From assembly GCF_004571075.1 (NCBI RefSeq), contig NZ_SPQP01000003.1:62001-126000 (forward strand): 64,000 bases of DNA, given 5' to 3'. The first letter of the stretch is position 1, and the number at the start of each line of letters is the position of its first letter. Under the pieces are notes generated by a model. That model did not search any database, had not been told where the DNA came from, and saw nothing but the letters and a program-made list of their open reading frames with translations. Source of the DNA: Blastococcus sp. TF02A-35. Its GTDB lineage: Bacteria > Actinomycetota > Actinomycetes > Mycobacteriales > Geodermatophilaceae. A program made the translations under genes and the position numbers. Positions 41,742-50,423 of this stretch are shown piece after piece.

Positions 41742-43046
41742 ATGAAGCCCGTCGACGTCCACTCCCCCGAGGCCGAGCAGGCCCACGACCTCGCGGTGGC
41801 CCGGAAGGACATCATCCGGATCGCCACCGCCGGCTCGGTCGACGACGGGAAGAGCACCCTCATCGGCCGGCTGCTGTACGACAGCAAGGCGATCTTCGAG
41901 GACCAGTACGAGGCGGTCGAGCGCGCCAGCAAGGGCGACTACGTCGACCTCGCGCTGCTCACCGACGGCCTGCGCGCCGAGCGCGAGCAGGGCATCACCA
42001 TCGACGTCGCCTACCGCTACTTCGCCACCCCGCGGCGCACGTTCATCCTGGCCGACACCCCCGGCCACGTGCAGTACACGCGGAACATGGTGACCGGGGC
42101 GTCCACCGCCGACCTGGCCATCGTGCTCGTCGACGCCCGCAAGGGCATGGTCGAGCAGAGCCGCCGGCACGCCTTCCTCGCGTCGCTGCTGCGGGTGCCG
42201 CACCTGGTGGTCGCGGTCAACAAGATGGACCTCGTCGACTGGTCGGAGGAGACCTTCGAGGCGATCCGCGAGGAGTTCAGCGTCTTCGCCGCCAAGCTCG
42301 ACGTCCCCGACCTCACCGTCGTCCCGATCTCGGCGCTGCACGGCGACAACGTCGTCCGCCGCTCGGAGAACACCCCCTGGTACGACGGCCCCTCGCTGCT
42401 GCACCACCTCGAGCACGTGCACGTGGCCAGCGACCGGAACCTGGTCGACGTCCGGTTCCCGGTGCAGTACGTGATCCGGCCGCAGTCCGACGCGCACCAC
42501 GACTACCGGGGCTACGCCGGGACGGTCGCCAGCGGCGTGCTCCGCCCGGGCGACGAGGTCCAGGTGCTGCCCAGCGGCCTGACGACGACGGTCGCCGGCA
42601 TCGACGGCCCCCGCGGGCCGGTCGAGGAGGCCTTCGCGCCGATGGCGGTGACCGTCCGGCTCGCCGACGACCTCGACGTCTCGCGAGGCGACCTGATCTG
42701 CCGCCCGGCCAACGCCCCGCACGCCACCCAGGACCTCGACGCGCTCGTCTGCTGGATGACCGACGAGCCGCTGCGCCCGCGCCAGCGGCTGGCGGTCAAG
42801 CACACCACCCGCACGGTGCGCGGGATGGTGAAGGAGCTGCAGTACCGGCTCGACGTGAACACGCTGCACCGCGACCTGGAGGCCGGGGAGCTCGGGCTCA
42901 ACGACATCGGCCGGGTCAGGCTGCGCACGACCCAGCCGCTGTTCGTCGACGACTACTCGCGCAACCGCGTCACCGGCCGCTTCATCCTGATCGACGAGGC
43001 CACCAACGCCACCGTCGGCGCCGGGATGCTCGTCCCCGGCTCCTGA
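41742..43046 (+). CDS. cysN: sulfate adenylyltransferase subunit 1 (CysN GTPase)
   Basis: 434-aa translation-factor-type GTPase that drives APS formation by CysD. G1 is AGSVDDGKSTLIGRLL, G2 region EREQGITIDVAYRYF, G3 LADTPGHVQYTRNM and G4 AVNKMDLVDW. Domains II and III follow to LRTTQPLFVDDYSRNRVTGRFIL. It ends without the APS-kinase (CysC) fusion found in mycobacteria, so a separate kinase or direct APS reduction is expected. ATG 41742 has a GGAGAGGAAGG site upstream. Confidence 0.95.
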   Translation: MKPVDVHSPEAEQAHDLAVARKDIIRIATAGSVDDGKSTLIGRLLYDSKAIFEDQYEAVERASKGDYVDLALLTDGLRAEREQGITIDVAYRYFATPRRTFILADTPGHVQYTRNMVTGASTADLAIVLVDARKGMVEQSRRHAFLASLLRVPHLVVAVNKMDLVDWSEETFEAIREEFSVFAAKLDVPDLTVVPISALHGDNVVRRSENTPWYDGPSLLHHLEHVHVASDRNLVDVRFPVQYVIRPQSDAHHDYRGYAGTVASGVLRPGDEVQVLPSGLTTTVAGIDGPRGPVEEAFAPMAVTVRLADDLDVSRGDLICRPANAPHATQDLDALVCWMTDEPLRPRQRLAVKHTTRTVRGMVKELQYRLDVNTLHRDLEAGELGLNDIGRVRLRTTQPLFVDDYSRNRVTGRFILIDEATNATVGAGMLVPGS

Positions 43047-43070
43047 GGGCCGACATGGCCATTACGGCCC

Positions 43071-44420
43071 CTAGCGCAGGGTGACCGGGAGCCGCTCGAA
43101 GCCGCGCAGGGTCTGCAGGTCGCGGCGTTCGGGCGTGCCGGCCACCCGCAGCTCCGGGAACCGCTCGCTGAGCGCCCGCAGGCCCACCACGCCCTCCAGC
43201 CGCGCGAGGCCGGCGCCCACGCAGTAGTGGATCCCACCGGAGAACGCCAGGTGCTCGCGGGCGTTGGCCCGGGTCACGTCGAATCGCGACGGGTCGGGGA
43301 AGACGTCGGGGTCCCGGTTGGCCGCACCCAGCAGCAGCGTGACGCGGGTACCGGCCCGCACGGTGCGCCCGCCCAGCTGCACGTCGGCCTTCGCCGTCCG
43401 CCCGGTCAGCTGCACCGGGCTGTCCAGCCGCAGCACCTCCTCCACCGCGCCGTCCCAGCCGGCGGGGTCGGCGCGCAGGCCGTCCCACTGGTCGCGGTGG
43501 GCGTCGAGCAGGACGACGGCGTTGCCGAGCAGGTTGACCGTCGTCTCGAACCCGGCGCCCAGCAGCAGGAGCACGGTGGCGTGCAGCTCGCGGTCGGTGA
43601 GCGCCTCCTCGGGCGGGAGCGTGACCAGCCGGCTCACCAGGTCCTCCCCCGGGTCGCGGCGCAGCCGGGCGAAGTGCTCGTCGAGGAAGCCGTGCATGGC
43701 CCGCAGCGCCCGCTCCGCGGCCAGGTACCGGCGCAGCGGGAGCCCGGGGTCCAGGGTGGCGGCGGCCGCGGCACCCCAGCGGAGGAAGTCCTCGCGCCGC
43801 TCGGTGGGCACCCCGAGCAGCTCCGCGATGACGAGGACGGGCAGCTGGGCGGCGTAGGTCCCGATGAGGTCGACGGTGGCCTCGCGCCGCTCGAGGTCGT
43901 CCAGCAGGGCGTCGGCGGTGCGGCGGATGGCCGGCTCGAACGCCGCCGTCGCCCGCGGGGTGAAGGCACGGCTGACCAGCCGGCGGAACCGGGTGTGGTC
44001 CGGTGGGTCCACGACCAGCATGGACGGCGGCTCGGCGACACCGGCCGCCCCGGGGTCGTCACCGAACTCCAGGGCCCAGCGGATGACCTTCGGCGCCGCG
44101 GAGCGGTCCCAGCCGACGCCGAACTGCTCGGAGCGCAAAACCTCCTGGGCGACCGGGTGCGCGGTGGTCACCCAGCCGAGGCTGCTGGGGCTGAGCGGGC
44201 CGCGGGCGCGCACCTGCTCGTAGGTCTCGTAGGGCTGCTCGCGCAGCGCCCGGTCGCGCATCAGCCGGCCCACCGGGTCACCGCGCCGCGCGCTGCGGGA
44301 GAGGTAGACGGCCGGCAGCCCGTGCCGCACGGCCCAGCGCATCGCCGTGCGGGTGGGGCGGGCCAGCGGTCCCAGGGCCGCGCCGGCGGGCCCCTGCCTC
44401 GTCTCGGCTGTGGCGCTCAT
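43071..44420 (-). CDS. cytochrome P450
   Basis: 449-aa heme monooxygenase. The I-helix oxygen-activation motif is LLLGAGFETT, the K-helix ExxR is EEVLRLDSP, and the heme loop is FSGGIHYCVGAGLARLEG with the axial Cys near residue 399. PPDHTRFRRLVSRAF is the C-helix Arg motif. An N-terminal extension of about 40 residues is basic and Arg-rich without a membrane anchor. No ferredoxin gene lies beside it. Substrate unknown. ATG 44420 is preferred over the GTG directly before it. Confidence 0.92.
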   Translation of the reverse strand: MSATAETRQGPAGAALGPLARPTRTAMRWAVRHGLPAVYLSRSARRGDPVGRLMRDRALREQPYETYEQVRARGPLSPSSLGWVTTAHPVAQEVLRSEQFGVGWDRSAAPKVIRWALEFGDDPGAAGVAEPPSMLVVDPPDHTRFRRLVSRAFTPRATAAFEPAIRRTADALLDDLERREATVDLIGTYAAQLPVLVIAELLGVPTERREDFLRWGAAAAATLDPGLPLRRYLAAERALRAMHGFLDEHFARLRRDPGEDLVSRLVTLPPEEALTDRELHATVLLLLGAGFETTVNLLGNAVVLLDAHRDQWDGLRADPAGWDGAVEEVLRLDSPVQLTGRTAKADVQLGGRTVRAGTRVTLLLGAANRDPDVFPDPSRFDVTRANAREHLAFSGGIHYCVGAGLARLEGVVGLRALSERFPELRVAGTPERRDLQTLRGFERLPVTLR

Positions 44421-44516
44421 CACCGCAGTCTGCCAGCCCGGCGACCGGCGACCGACGTGGCACCGCCCCCGGCCCGCGGGGCGGGACGGGGGCGGTGCGC
44501 CGGCTCGTCGGGGCGC

Positions 44517-44681
44517 TCAGGCCTCGTCGGTCGGTGCGGGCGCGGCGCCCGGGTCGCCGTCCCAGTCCTTGCCGGCGACGTCGGCGTTCTCCGACGCGCT
44601 GTCGGTCTGGCCGGCGACGGTCTCGATCATCTCCTCGTCGGAGATCCCCTCGCCTGCCGCGTGGGTGTTGGGCTCGCTCAT
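44517..44681 (-). CDS. 54-aa acidic hypothetical protein
   Basis: Small hydrophilic protein with many Asp, Glu, Ala and Thr residues (EGISDEEMIETVAGQ, ENADVAGKDWDGDPG), probably disordered. ATG 44681 has a strong GGAAGGGG site. It lies between the P450 and the RsbW-like gene on the same strand. I see no known domain. Small acidic proteins of this type are common near stress genes in actinobacteria. Confidence 0.65.
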   Translation of the reverse strand: MSEPNTHAAGEGISDEEMIETVAGQTDSASENADVAGKDWDGDPGAAPAPTDEA

Positions 44682-44779
44682 CGCAGTCCCCTTCCTGTGG
44701 GTCGCTCCTGCCAGGAGCCTCCCCGCTCGGGGGACGCGGCAAACCAGCGACGCGTCACAGCCGCCGGCCCGAGCCGAGG

Positions 44780-45169
44780 TCAGAGGCGCGCGGGCCGCAG
44801 CTCGAACCAGACGCGCTTGCCGCCGCGGTGGTCCTCGCACCCCCAGCGGTCGGCGAGCACCTCGACCATGTGCAGGCCGCGGCCCCGGACGCTCTGCGTG
44901 TCCAGCTGCTGGAACGCCGGACGGGTGGGCGAGCAGTCGACGACCGCCAGCCGCAGCCAGTCCTCCGAGTAGGTGGCCTCGAGGGTCAGGCAGTCCGAGC
45001 CGCCCACGTGGTCGACCACGTTGGCCACCAGCTCGGTGACCAGCAGCGCGGCGTCCTCGTGGTCCTGGCGGGCGCCCCACGCCTGGAGCAGCTCACGCAC
45101 GAGCCGACGCGCGACCGGCACGCTCGCGGCGGTCGGCGGCAGGTCGAGGCTGGCGGTGAGCGTGGACAT
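44780..45169 (-). CDS. RsbW-type ATP-binding anti-sigma/serine kinase domain protein
   Basis: 129-aa GHKL ATPase domain (HATPase_c_2) as in SpoIIAB/RsbW. The N-box is LLVTELVANVVDHVG, the G1 box LAVVDCSPTRP and the G2 box VRGRGLHMVEVLADRWG, with the terminal strand KRVWFELRP. Such proteins bind a sigma factor or phosphorylate an anti-anti-sigma. No sigma or STAS gene is adjacent. It is divergent from a small HTH gene and shares with it a region with three GTTGC/GCAAC repeats. The PP2C phosphatase at 20 kb is a possible antagonist. Confidence 0.85.
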   Translation of the reverse strand: MSTLTASLDLPPTAASVPVARRLVRELLQAWGARQDHEDAALLVTELVANVVDHVGGSDCLTLEATYSEDWLRLAVVDCSPTRPAFQQLDTQSVRGRGLHMVEVLADRWGCEDHRGGKRVWFELRPARL

Positions 45170-45257
45170 GGTCTCGGATCCGTTCTGCCGGCGGGCGGTG
45201 GCGGCCTGGGGTGCCCGTGTTCTCCTTATCGGCAGACCGGACCCTCTTCCCGACTGG

Positions 45258-45329
45258 GTTGCACGCAACTTTCCCCGATGGGGGGACGGGGCGCAACCCC
45301 CGTTGCATGACACATCCGTTGCGTGCAAC
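45258..45329. promoter_or_regulatory. cluster of GTTGC palindromes in a divergent promoter region
   Basis: Two palindromes, GTTGCACGCAAC (45258-45269) and GTTGCGTGCAAC (45318-45329), have centres exactly 60 bp apart. Between them GCAAC (45293-45297) and GTTGC (45302-45306) form an everted pair. Six half-sites in 72 bp strongly suggest an operator, probably of the HTH protein encoded at 45383, controlling both it and the RsbW-like gene. Confidence 0.65.
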
Positions 45330-45382
45330 ACATCGTGCCCGCCGCCGCGGTCCGCGTCCCCGCGCCGACCGAGAGGAACCGC

Positions 45383-45745
45383 ATGAGCACGCCCCCGCCG
45401 TCCTCCGACGACGCCGCGATCCGGGCGCTGGAGGCGCTCGTGCAGGAGATCGACCGGTCGGTCGAGGAGCTCCAGCGGGCCCGGGTGCGAGCGGTGCAGC
45501 TGCTCGCGGACCGCCGGGCCGGGCGCCCCTGGCTGGAGCTGGTGACGGCCGAGGCGCGCCCCCTGGTGGTGGAGAGCATCTCCACCGTGCTGTCGGCCCT
45601 GGCCACCGCCGGTCACACCTGGCGCCGGGAGGAGGCCGCGGCCCTACAGCGGGAGCAGGTGAGCATCAACCGCATCGCCGCGCTGTTCGGCGTCACCCGC
45701 CAGCGGATCTCGGCCCTGCTCAAGGGCACCGACCCCACCGGCTAG
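45383..45745 (+). CDS. small helical protein with C-terminal helix-turn-helix
   Basis: 120-aa protein. An N-terminal helical part (IRALEALVQEIDRSVEELQRARVRA) is followed by WLELVTAEARPLVVESIS and a C-terminal HTH, VSINRIAALFGVTRQRISALLKG. It is probably a dimeric DNA-binding regulator. ATG 45383 has GAGAGGA seven nt upstream. The palindromic region before it suggests autoregulation. Its TAG stop shares the palindrome CTAG with the stop of convergent hrpA. I cannot place it in a named family. Confidence 0.75.
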   Translation: MSTPPPSSDDAAIRALEALVQEIDRSVEELQRARVRAVQLLADRRAGRPWLELVTAEARPLVVESISTVLSALATAGHTWRREEAAALQREQVSINRIAALFGVTRQRISALLKGTDPTG

Positions 45746-48700
45746 CCCAGGATCGCGTCGATCGCCTTGTAGATCCGCTGCTCCGAGACCGGACGCGGGG
45801 TGCCGACCCCCTGCGCGAAGAGGGCGACCCGGAGCTCCTCGACCATCCAGCGCACGCGGACCACGGGGTCGTCCGGCGCCCCGGTGGAGGGCACCTGGCG
45901 GCGCAGTTGCTCGTACTCCTCGGTGACGGCGGCGACCTGCTGCATGCCCACCTGGTCGCGTGCGGCGTTGGCCGGCAGCTTCTCCAGCCGGTGGCGCATG
46001 GCGGTGAGGTAGCGGACGAGGTCGGGCAGCCGGCGGCGGCCCGTCGCCGCGACGAAGCCGCGGTGCAGGAGACCGGTCATCTGCCGCCGGAGGTCGGTCA
46101 CCGCCGCCTCCGGGACGCGCCTGCCCGGCGCCGCGCCGATGGCCACCGCCACCTCGCGGGCCTGGGTGAGGACCGCCTCGACCCGCCGCACCGTGTCGGC
46201 CGTGAGCTGGGCCAGCTGCCCCTTGGCGGCCGCCACGAGCGCGGCGAAGGCGGCCTCGTCACGGGGCGGGCCACCGGCCGCGGCGACCAGCTCGTCGGCG
46301 GCTGCGTCCGCGCAGTCGGCGACCAGGTCCGGGATCTCGCCGTCCGGGTTGAACTGCAGGGCCAGCCGCGTCGCCGGGCCCAGCCCCTTCACCACCTGCT
46401 TGACCGGCGAGCCGGCGACCAGCACGAGGAGCCGCCGGGCACCGAGCCGGGTGAGCCTGTCGGCCTCGGCCTCGGTCGGGACGACGCGGACGCCGACCGT
46501 GGCGCCCTCGTCGACCAGCGCCGGGAAGGCGATGACCACGTGCTCCCCGCGGCGGACCTCCACGGTCCGGGGCAGCGAGCCGAACTCCCAGGCGGTGCAG
46601 CCGGTGCGCTCGAGCTCCGACGCCGCCCGCGCGAGGCTCGCCCGCGCCTGCGGCGCCACCTGCGCCTTGAGCGCGACGAGGTCCTTGCCGGTGGCCAGCG
46701 TCCGCTGCTGGTCGTCCAGCACGCGGAAGGTCGCCCGCAGATGGCCGGGGACCTGGTCCGGCTGCCAGGCGTCGGGCGGGATCACCGTGCCCACCGCGCG
46801 GCGGAGCTCCCGCTCCAGCGCCGGCAGCAGCGGCTCCCCCGCGTCGATGCGCGGCAGCACCTCGCGCACGCGGTCGGGGATCGGCACCAGGGCGCGGCGG
46901 TACTGCTTCGGCAGCGTCCGCAGCAGCGCCGTCACCAGCTCCTCGCGCAGCCCCGGGACGGTGAAGGCCAGCGACTCCCCGGAGGTCCGCTGCACCACCG
47001 AGTCGAGGACGCCCAGGGGGACGTCGACGGTCACGCCGTCCTCGCTCGCGCCCGGGGCGAAGGCGTAGGAAAGCGGAAGGGTGAGGCGACCGCCCGTCCC
47101 GCCGTCCAGCCGCACCTCGTCGGGGTAGTCCTCGGCCCGCACCTGCGCCGCCGCCGCGGCGTTGGTCAGCATCTCGGGCGTGAAGGTCAGCAGGTCCGGC
47201 TGCTCGTGCCGCGCGCGCTTCCACCACCTGTCGAAGTGCCGGGTGGAGACGACGTCGGCCGGGATGCGGGCGTCGTACAGCTCGAACAGCGTCTCGTCGT
47301 CGACACCGATGTCGCGGCGCCGGGCCCGCTCCTCCAGCTCGGCGACCCGCTCCATCGCCCGCTGGTTGTCGGCCCAGAAGCGATGGTGGGTGGTCCACTC
47401 CCCCTGCACCAGCGCATGCCGGATGAACAGCTCGCGGGAGACGACGGGGTCGATGGAGCCGTACTGGACCCGGCGGCCCACGACCAGCGGCAGCCCGTAG
47501 AGCGTGACCCGCTCGGTGGCCACGACGCTGCCCCGCTTGGCGTCCCAGCGCGGCTCCGAGTGCTGGCGCTTCACCAGGTGGTCGGCGAGCCGCTCCACGT
47601 CCTCGGGGTCGATCCGCGCGACCGTCCGGGCGAACAGCCTGCTGGTCTCCACGATCTCGGCGGCGACCACCCAGCGCGGGGGCTTCTTCGCCAGCGGGGT
47701 CCCCGGCGCGATGACGAAGCGGGTGCCACGGGTGCCGAGGTACTCGCGGCCGGGGCGGCCGGGCTTGCCGTCGCGACCCTTCACCGGCTCCGCCTGCAGG
47801 CCCACGTTCCCGAGCAGGCCGGCGAGCAGCGCGGCGTGGATGCCGCGCTCGTCGGGCTCGGCCGCCGGCTCCCGCAGGTCCATGCCCAGGCGCCGAGCCG
47901 TGCCGCGCAGCTGGCCGTGCAGGTCCTGCCACTCGCGGATGCGCAGGTAGTGCAGGAACTCCCGCTTGACCGTGCGGCGGAACTGGTTGCCCGACAGGGC
48001 GTCCTGCTGCTCCTCCAGGTACCGCCACAGGTTGAGCAGCGCCAGGAAGTCCGAGTGCTCGTCGGCGAACCGCGCGTGCGCCTGGTCGGCGGCCTGCTGG
48101 TGCTCGGTGGGCCGCTCGCGGGGGTCCTGGATCGTCAGGCCCGCCGCGATGACGAGCACCTCCTCGAGCACGCCGCGCCGGTCGGCCTCGACGACCATCC
48201 GCGCCAGCCGCGGGTCCAGCGGCAGGGTCGCCAGCGCCCGGCCGGTGTCGGTGAGCCCGCCGTCGGCGCCCAGGGCGCCGAGCTCCTCGAGCAGCGCCAG
48301 CCCGTCGGCGACCGCGCGCCGGTCCGGCGGGTCGACGAAGGGGAACTCCGCGACGTCCCCGAGGTCGAGCGCGGCCATCTGCAGCAGCACCGAGGCGAGG
48401 TTGGTGCGCAGGATCTCGGGGTCGGTGAACTCCGGCCGGGCCTCGAAGTCCGCTTGCGTGTAGAGCCGGATCGCGATGCCCGGCCCCAGCCGCCCGCAGC
48501 GGCCCGAGCGCTGCCGGGCCGAGGCCTGGCTGACCGGCTCGATCGGCAGCCGCTGCACCTTCGTGCGATGGCTGTAGCGGGAGATCCGCGCCGTCCCGGG
48601 GTCGATCACGTACCGGATGCCCGGCACGGTCAGCGAGGTCTCGGCGACGTTGGTCGACAGCACGATCCGCCGTCCGGTGTGCGGGGCGAAGACCCTGTGC

Positions 48701-49713
48701 TGGTCGGCGGCCGACAGCCGTGAGTAGAGCGGGACGATCTCGGTGCCCGGGTGCGCGCGCTCGGCGAGGGCGTCCTGGGTGTCGCGGATCTCCCGCTCGC
48801 CGGCGAGGAACACCAGGATGTCGCCCGGGCCCTCGGCCACCAGCTCGTCGACGGCGTCGACGATGGCGGTGACCTGGTCCCGGTCCTCGTCGGCCTCCGG
48901 GTCGTCCGGGTCGACGACCGGCCGGTAACGGACCTCCACCGGGTAGGTCCGCCCGCTGACCTCGACGACGGGGGCGTCGCCGAAGTGCTTGGCCACCCGC
49001 TCGACGTCGATGGTGGCCGAGGTGATGACGAGCTTGAGGTCGGGGCGCCTCGGCAGCAGCTGGGCCAGGTAGCCCAGCAGGAAGTCGATGTTCAGGCTCC
49101 GCTCGTGGGCCTCGTCGAGGATGATCGTGTCGTACTGCCGCAGCAGCCGGTCGTGCGCGATCTCGGCGAGGAGCACGCCGTCGGTCATCAGCTTGACCAG
49201 GGTGGAGTCCGACACCTGGTCGTTGAAGCGCATCTTGTAGCCGACGGCCTCGCCCAGGGGCGTCCCCAGCTCCTCCGCGATCCGCTCCGCGACGCTGCGC
49301 GCGGCGATCCGGCGCGGCTGCGTGTGCCCGATGCGCCCGCGCACGCCACGGCCGAGCTCGAGAGCGATCTTCGGCAGCTGGGTCGTCTTGCCCGAGCCCG
49401 TCTCACCGGCGACCACCACCACCTGCGCGTCCCGCAGGGCGGCGGCGATGTCGTCGCGACGCCCGCTGACCGGGAGCTCCTCGGGGTAGGTGACCACCGG
49501 GACGGCGGCCCGCCGGCGGGCGATGCGCTCCTCGGCGACGGCGACGTCGGCGGCGATCCGCTCCCGCTGCCGGTCGCGGGCCTGCGGGTCGCGGGTGCGG
49601 CGCAGCCCGTCGAGCCGACGCCGCAGCCGGTGCTCGTCGGCCAGGGTCAGCCCTGCGAGGCGTTCCCGGAGGTCGTCGCGCCGCGACCGGGGGTCGGGGT
49701 GCTCAGAACTCAC
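45742..49713 (-). CDS. hrpA: ATP-dependent RNA helicase HrpA
   Basis: 1323-aa DEAH-box helicase of full length. Motif I is VVAGETGSGKTTQLPKIAL, motif II DEAH in TIILDEAHERSLN, motif III SATID, motif VI QRSGRCGR. Winged-helix, ratchet and OB domains follow, and the long C-terminal DUF3418 region (from about residue 700) typical of bacterial HrpA. It probably remodels mRNA or rescues stalled ribosomes, the role described for E. coli HrpA. The start at 49713 is GTG or ATG-proximal MSSEHPDPRS. It converges with the HTH gene with overlapping stops. Confidence 0.95.
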   Translation of the reverse strand: MSSEHPDPRSRRDDLRERLAGLTLADEHRLRRRLDGLRRTRDPQARDRQRERIAADVAVAEERIARRRAAVPVVTYPEELPVSGRRDDIAAALRDAQVVVVAGETGSGKTTQLPKIALELGRGVRGRIGHTQPRRIAARSVAERIAEELGTPLGEAVGYKMRFNDQVSDSTLVKLMTDGVLLAEIAHDRLLRQYDTIILDEAHERSLNIDFLLGYLAQLLPRRPDLKLVITSATIDVERVAKHFGDAPVVEVSGRTYPVEVRYRPVVDPDDPEADEDRDQVTAIVDAVDELVAEGPGDILVFLAGEREIRDTQDALAERAHPGTEIVPLYSRLSAADQHRVFAPHTGRRIVLSTNVAETSLTVPGIRYVIDPGTARISRYSHRTKVQRLPIEPVSQASARQRSGRCGRLGPGIAIRLYTQADFEARPEFTDPEILRTNLASVLLQMAALDLGDVAEFPFVDPPDRRAVADGLALLEELGALGADGGLTDTGRALATLPLDPRLARMVVEADRRGVLEEVLVIAAGLTIQDPRERPTEHQQAADQAHARFADEHSDFLALLNLWRYLEEQQDALSGNQFRRTVKREFLHYLRIREWQDLHGQLRGTARRLGMDLREPAAEPDERGIHAALLAGLLGNVGLQAEPVKGRDGKPGRPGREYLGTRGTRFVIAPGTPLAKKPPRWVVAAEIVETSRLFARTVARIDPEDVERLADHLVKRQHSEPRWDAKRGSVVATERVTLYGLPLVVGRRVQYGSIDPVVSRELFIRHALVQGEWTTHHRFWADNQRAMERVAELEERARRRDIGVDDETLFELYDARIPADVVSTRHFDRWWKRARHEQPDLLTFTPEMLTNAAAAAQVRAEDYPDEVRLDGGTGGRLTLPLSYAFAPGASEDGVTVDVPLGVLDSVVQRTSGESLAFTVPGLREELVTALLRTLPKQYRRALVPIPDRVREVLPRIDAGEPLLPALERELRRAVGTVIPPDAWQPDQVPGHLRATFRVLDDQQRTLATGKDLVALKAQVAPQARASLARAASELERTGCTAWEFGSLPRTVEVRRGEHVVIAFPALVDEGATVGVRVVPTEAEADRLTRLGARRLLVLVAGSPVKQVVKGLGPATRLALQFNPDGEIPDLVADCADAAADELVAAAGGPPRDEAAFAALVAAAKGQLAQLTADTVRRVEAVLTQAREVAVAIGAAPGRRVPEAAVTDLRRQMTGLLHRGFVAATGRRRLPDLVRYLTAMRHRLEKLPANAARDQVGMQQVAAVTEEYEQLRRQVPSTGAPDDPVVRVRWMVEELRVALFAQGVGTPRPVSEQRIYKAIDAILG

Positions 49714-49840
49714 GGGTTCCTCTCCGGTGGTGCGGGTACAGGGGGCGTCGCGTCAAGGATCCCACCCGCCACGGCCGGTGGCGCCCGGCCGGGAGGGGCG
49801 GTCGGCCAGGTCACATTGCGCCCGCCGCACGCCAGGATGT

Positions 49841-49853
49841 TTGCTTGATGCAA
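49841..49853. promoter_or_regulatory. candidate MarR operator
   Basis: TTGC-N5-GCAA inverted repeat (TTGCTTGATGCAA) 37 nt before the marR start, in the range used by MarR proteins of efflux operons. A second TGCA-containing stretch (GGCATGCAC) follows at once. Confidence 0.5.
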
Positions 49854-49889
49854 CGGCATGCACTCTGCACAGATTCCGGAAGGCCCTTC

Positions 49890-50423
49890 GTGACGACGTC
49901 CGCCCCGCCCGGCTCCGGCCCGGAGCGGTCGGCGCACATCCGCACCCTGGCCGAGGAGCTGCCGCGGTTCCTGCGGCTGGTGCAGGCCGCACGCACGCGG
50001 CTGTCCAGCCCGACCCGCGACCGCGCCGCCCTGCTGCTGCTCAACCCGCTGGCCCGGCTCGGGCCGCTGCGCCAGGGGGCCCTGGCCGACCTGGTGCACT
50101 CCGACCCGTCGACGATCAGCCGGCACGTCGCCGCGCTGGTCGAGGCCGGGCTGGTCCGCCGCGTCGCCGACGAGGCCGACGGCCGCGCCAGCCGGCTGGT
50201 CATCACCGACGCGGGCCTCGCTGCGCTGGTCGCGCTCCGCGACGAGCGCGAGGTCCACCTCGCGTCCGTGACGGCCGCCTGGAGCGACGACGACGTCGCC
50301 ACGCTGACCGCCCTGCTGAGCCGGTTCCTCGACGACCTCGCCGCCGTCCTCCCCGGCTACCCGGGAACCGCGCCCACCTCCGCACCACCCACCGACGTCA
50401 CGCCCCCGGGGGAGAACCCATGA
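49890..50423 (+). CDS. MarR-family regulator of the adjacent MFS exporter
   Basis: 177-aa repressor with a winged helix: LRQGALADLVHSDPSTISRHVAALVEAGLV (recognition helix STISRHVAAL) and the wing RRVADEADGRASRLVITDAG. GTG 49890 has GGAAGG six nt upstream. Its stop overlaps the MFS start as ATGA, so both are one operon. By analogy it represses the operon until a drug or phenolic ligand binds. A palindrome upstream is the likely operator. Confidence 0.9.
   Translation: MTTSAPPGSGPERSAHIRTLAEELPRFLRLVQAARTRLSSPTRDRAALLLLNPLARLGPLRQGALADLVHSDPSTISRHVAALVEAGLVRRVADEADGRASRLVITDAGLAALVALRDEREVHLASVTAAWSDDDVATLTALLSRFLDDLAAVLPGYPGTAPTSAPPTDVTPPGENP

Noticed and set aside
41458-41745. plus-strand frame starting TGATG after cysD
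   Set aside because: Attractive coupling to cysD, but the product is low-complexity His/Arg/Glu and lies opposite a hydrophobic, plausible membrane protein.
45211-48723. 1170-codon plus-strand open frame
   Set aside because: Lies opposite hrpA, which has clear helicase motifs.
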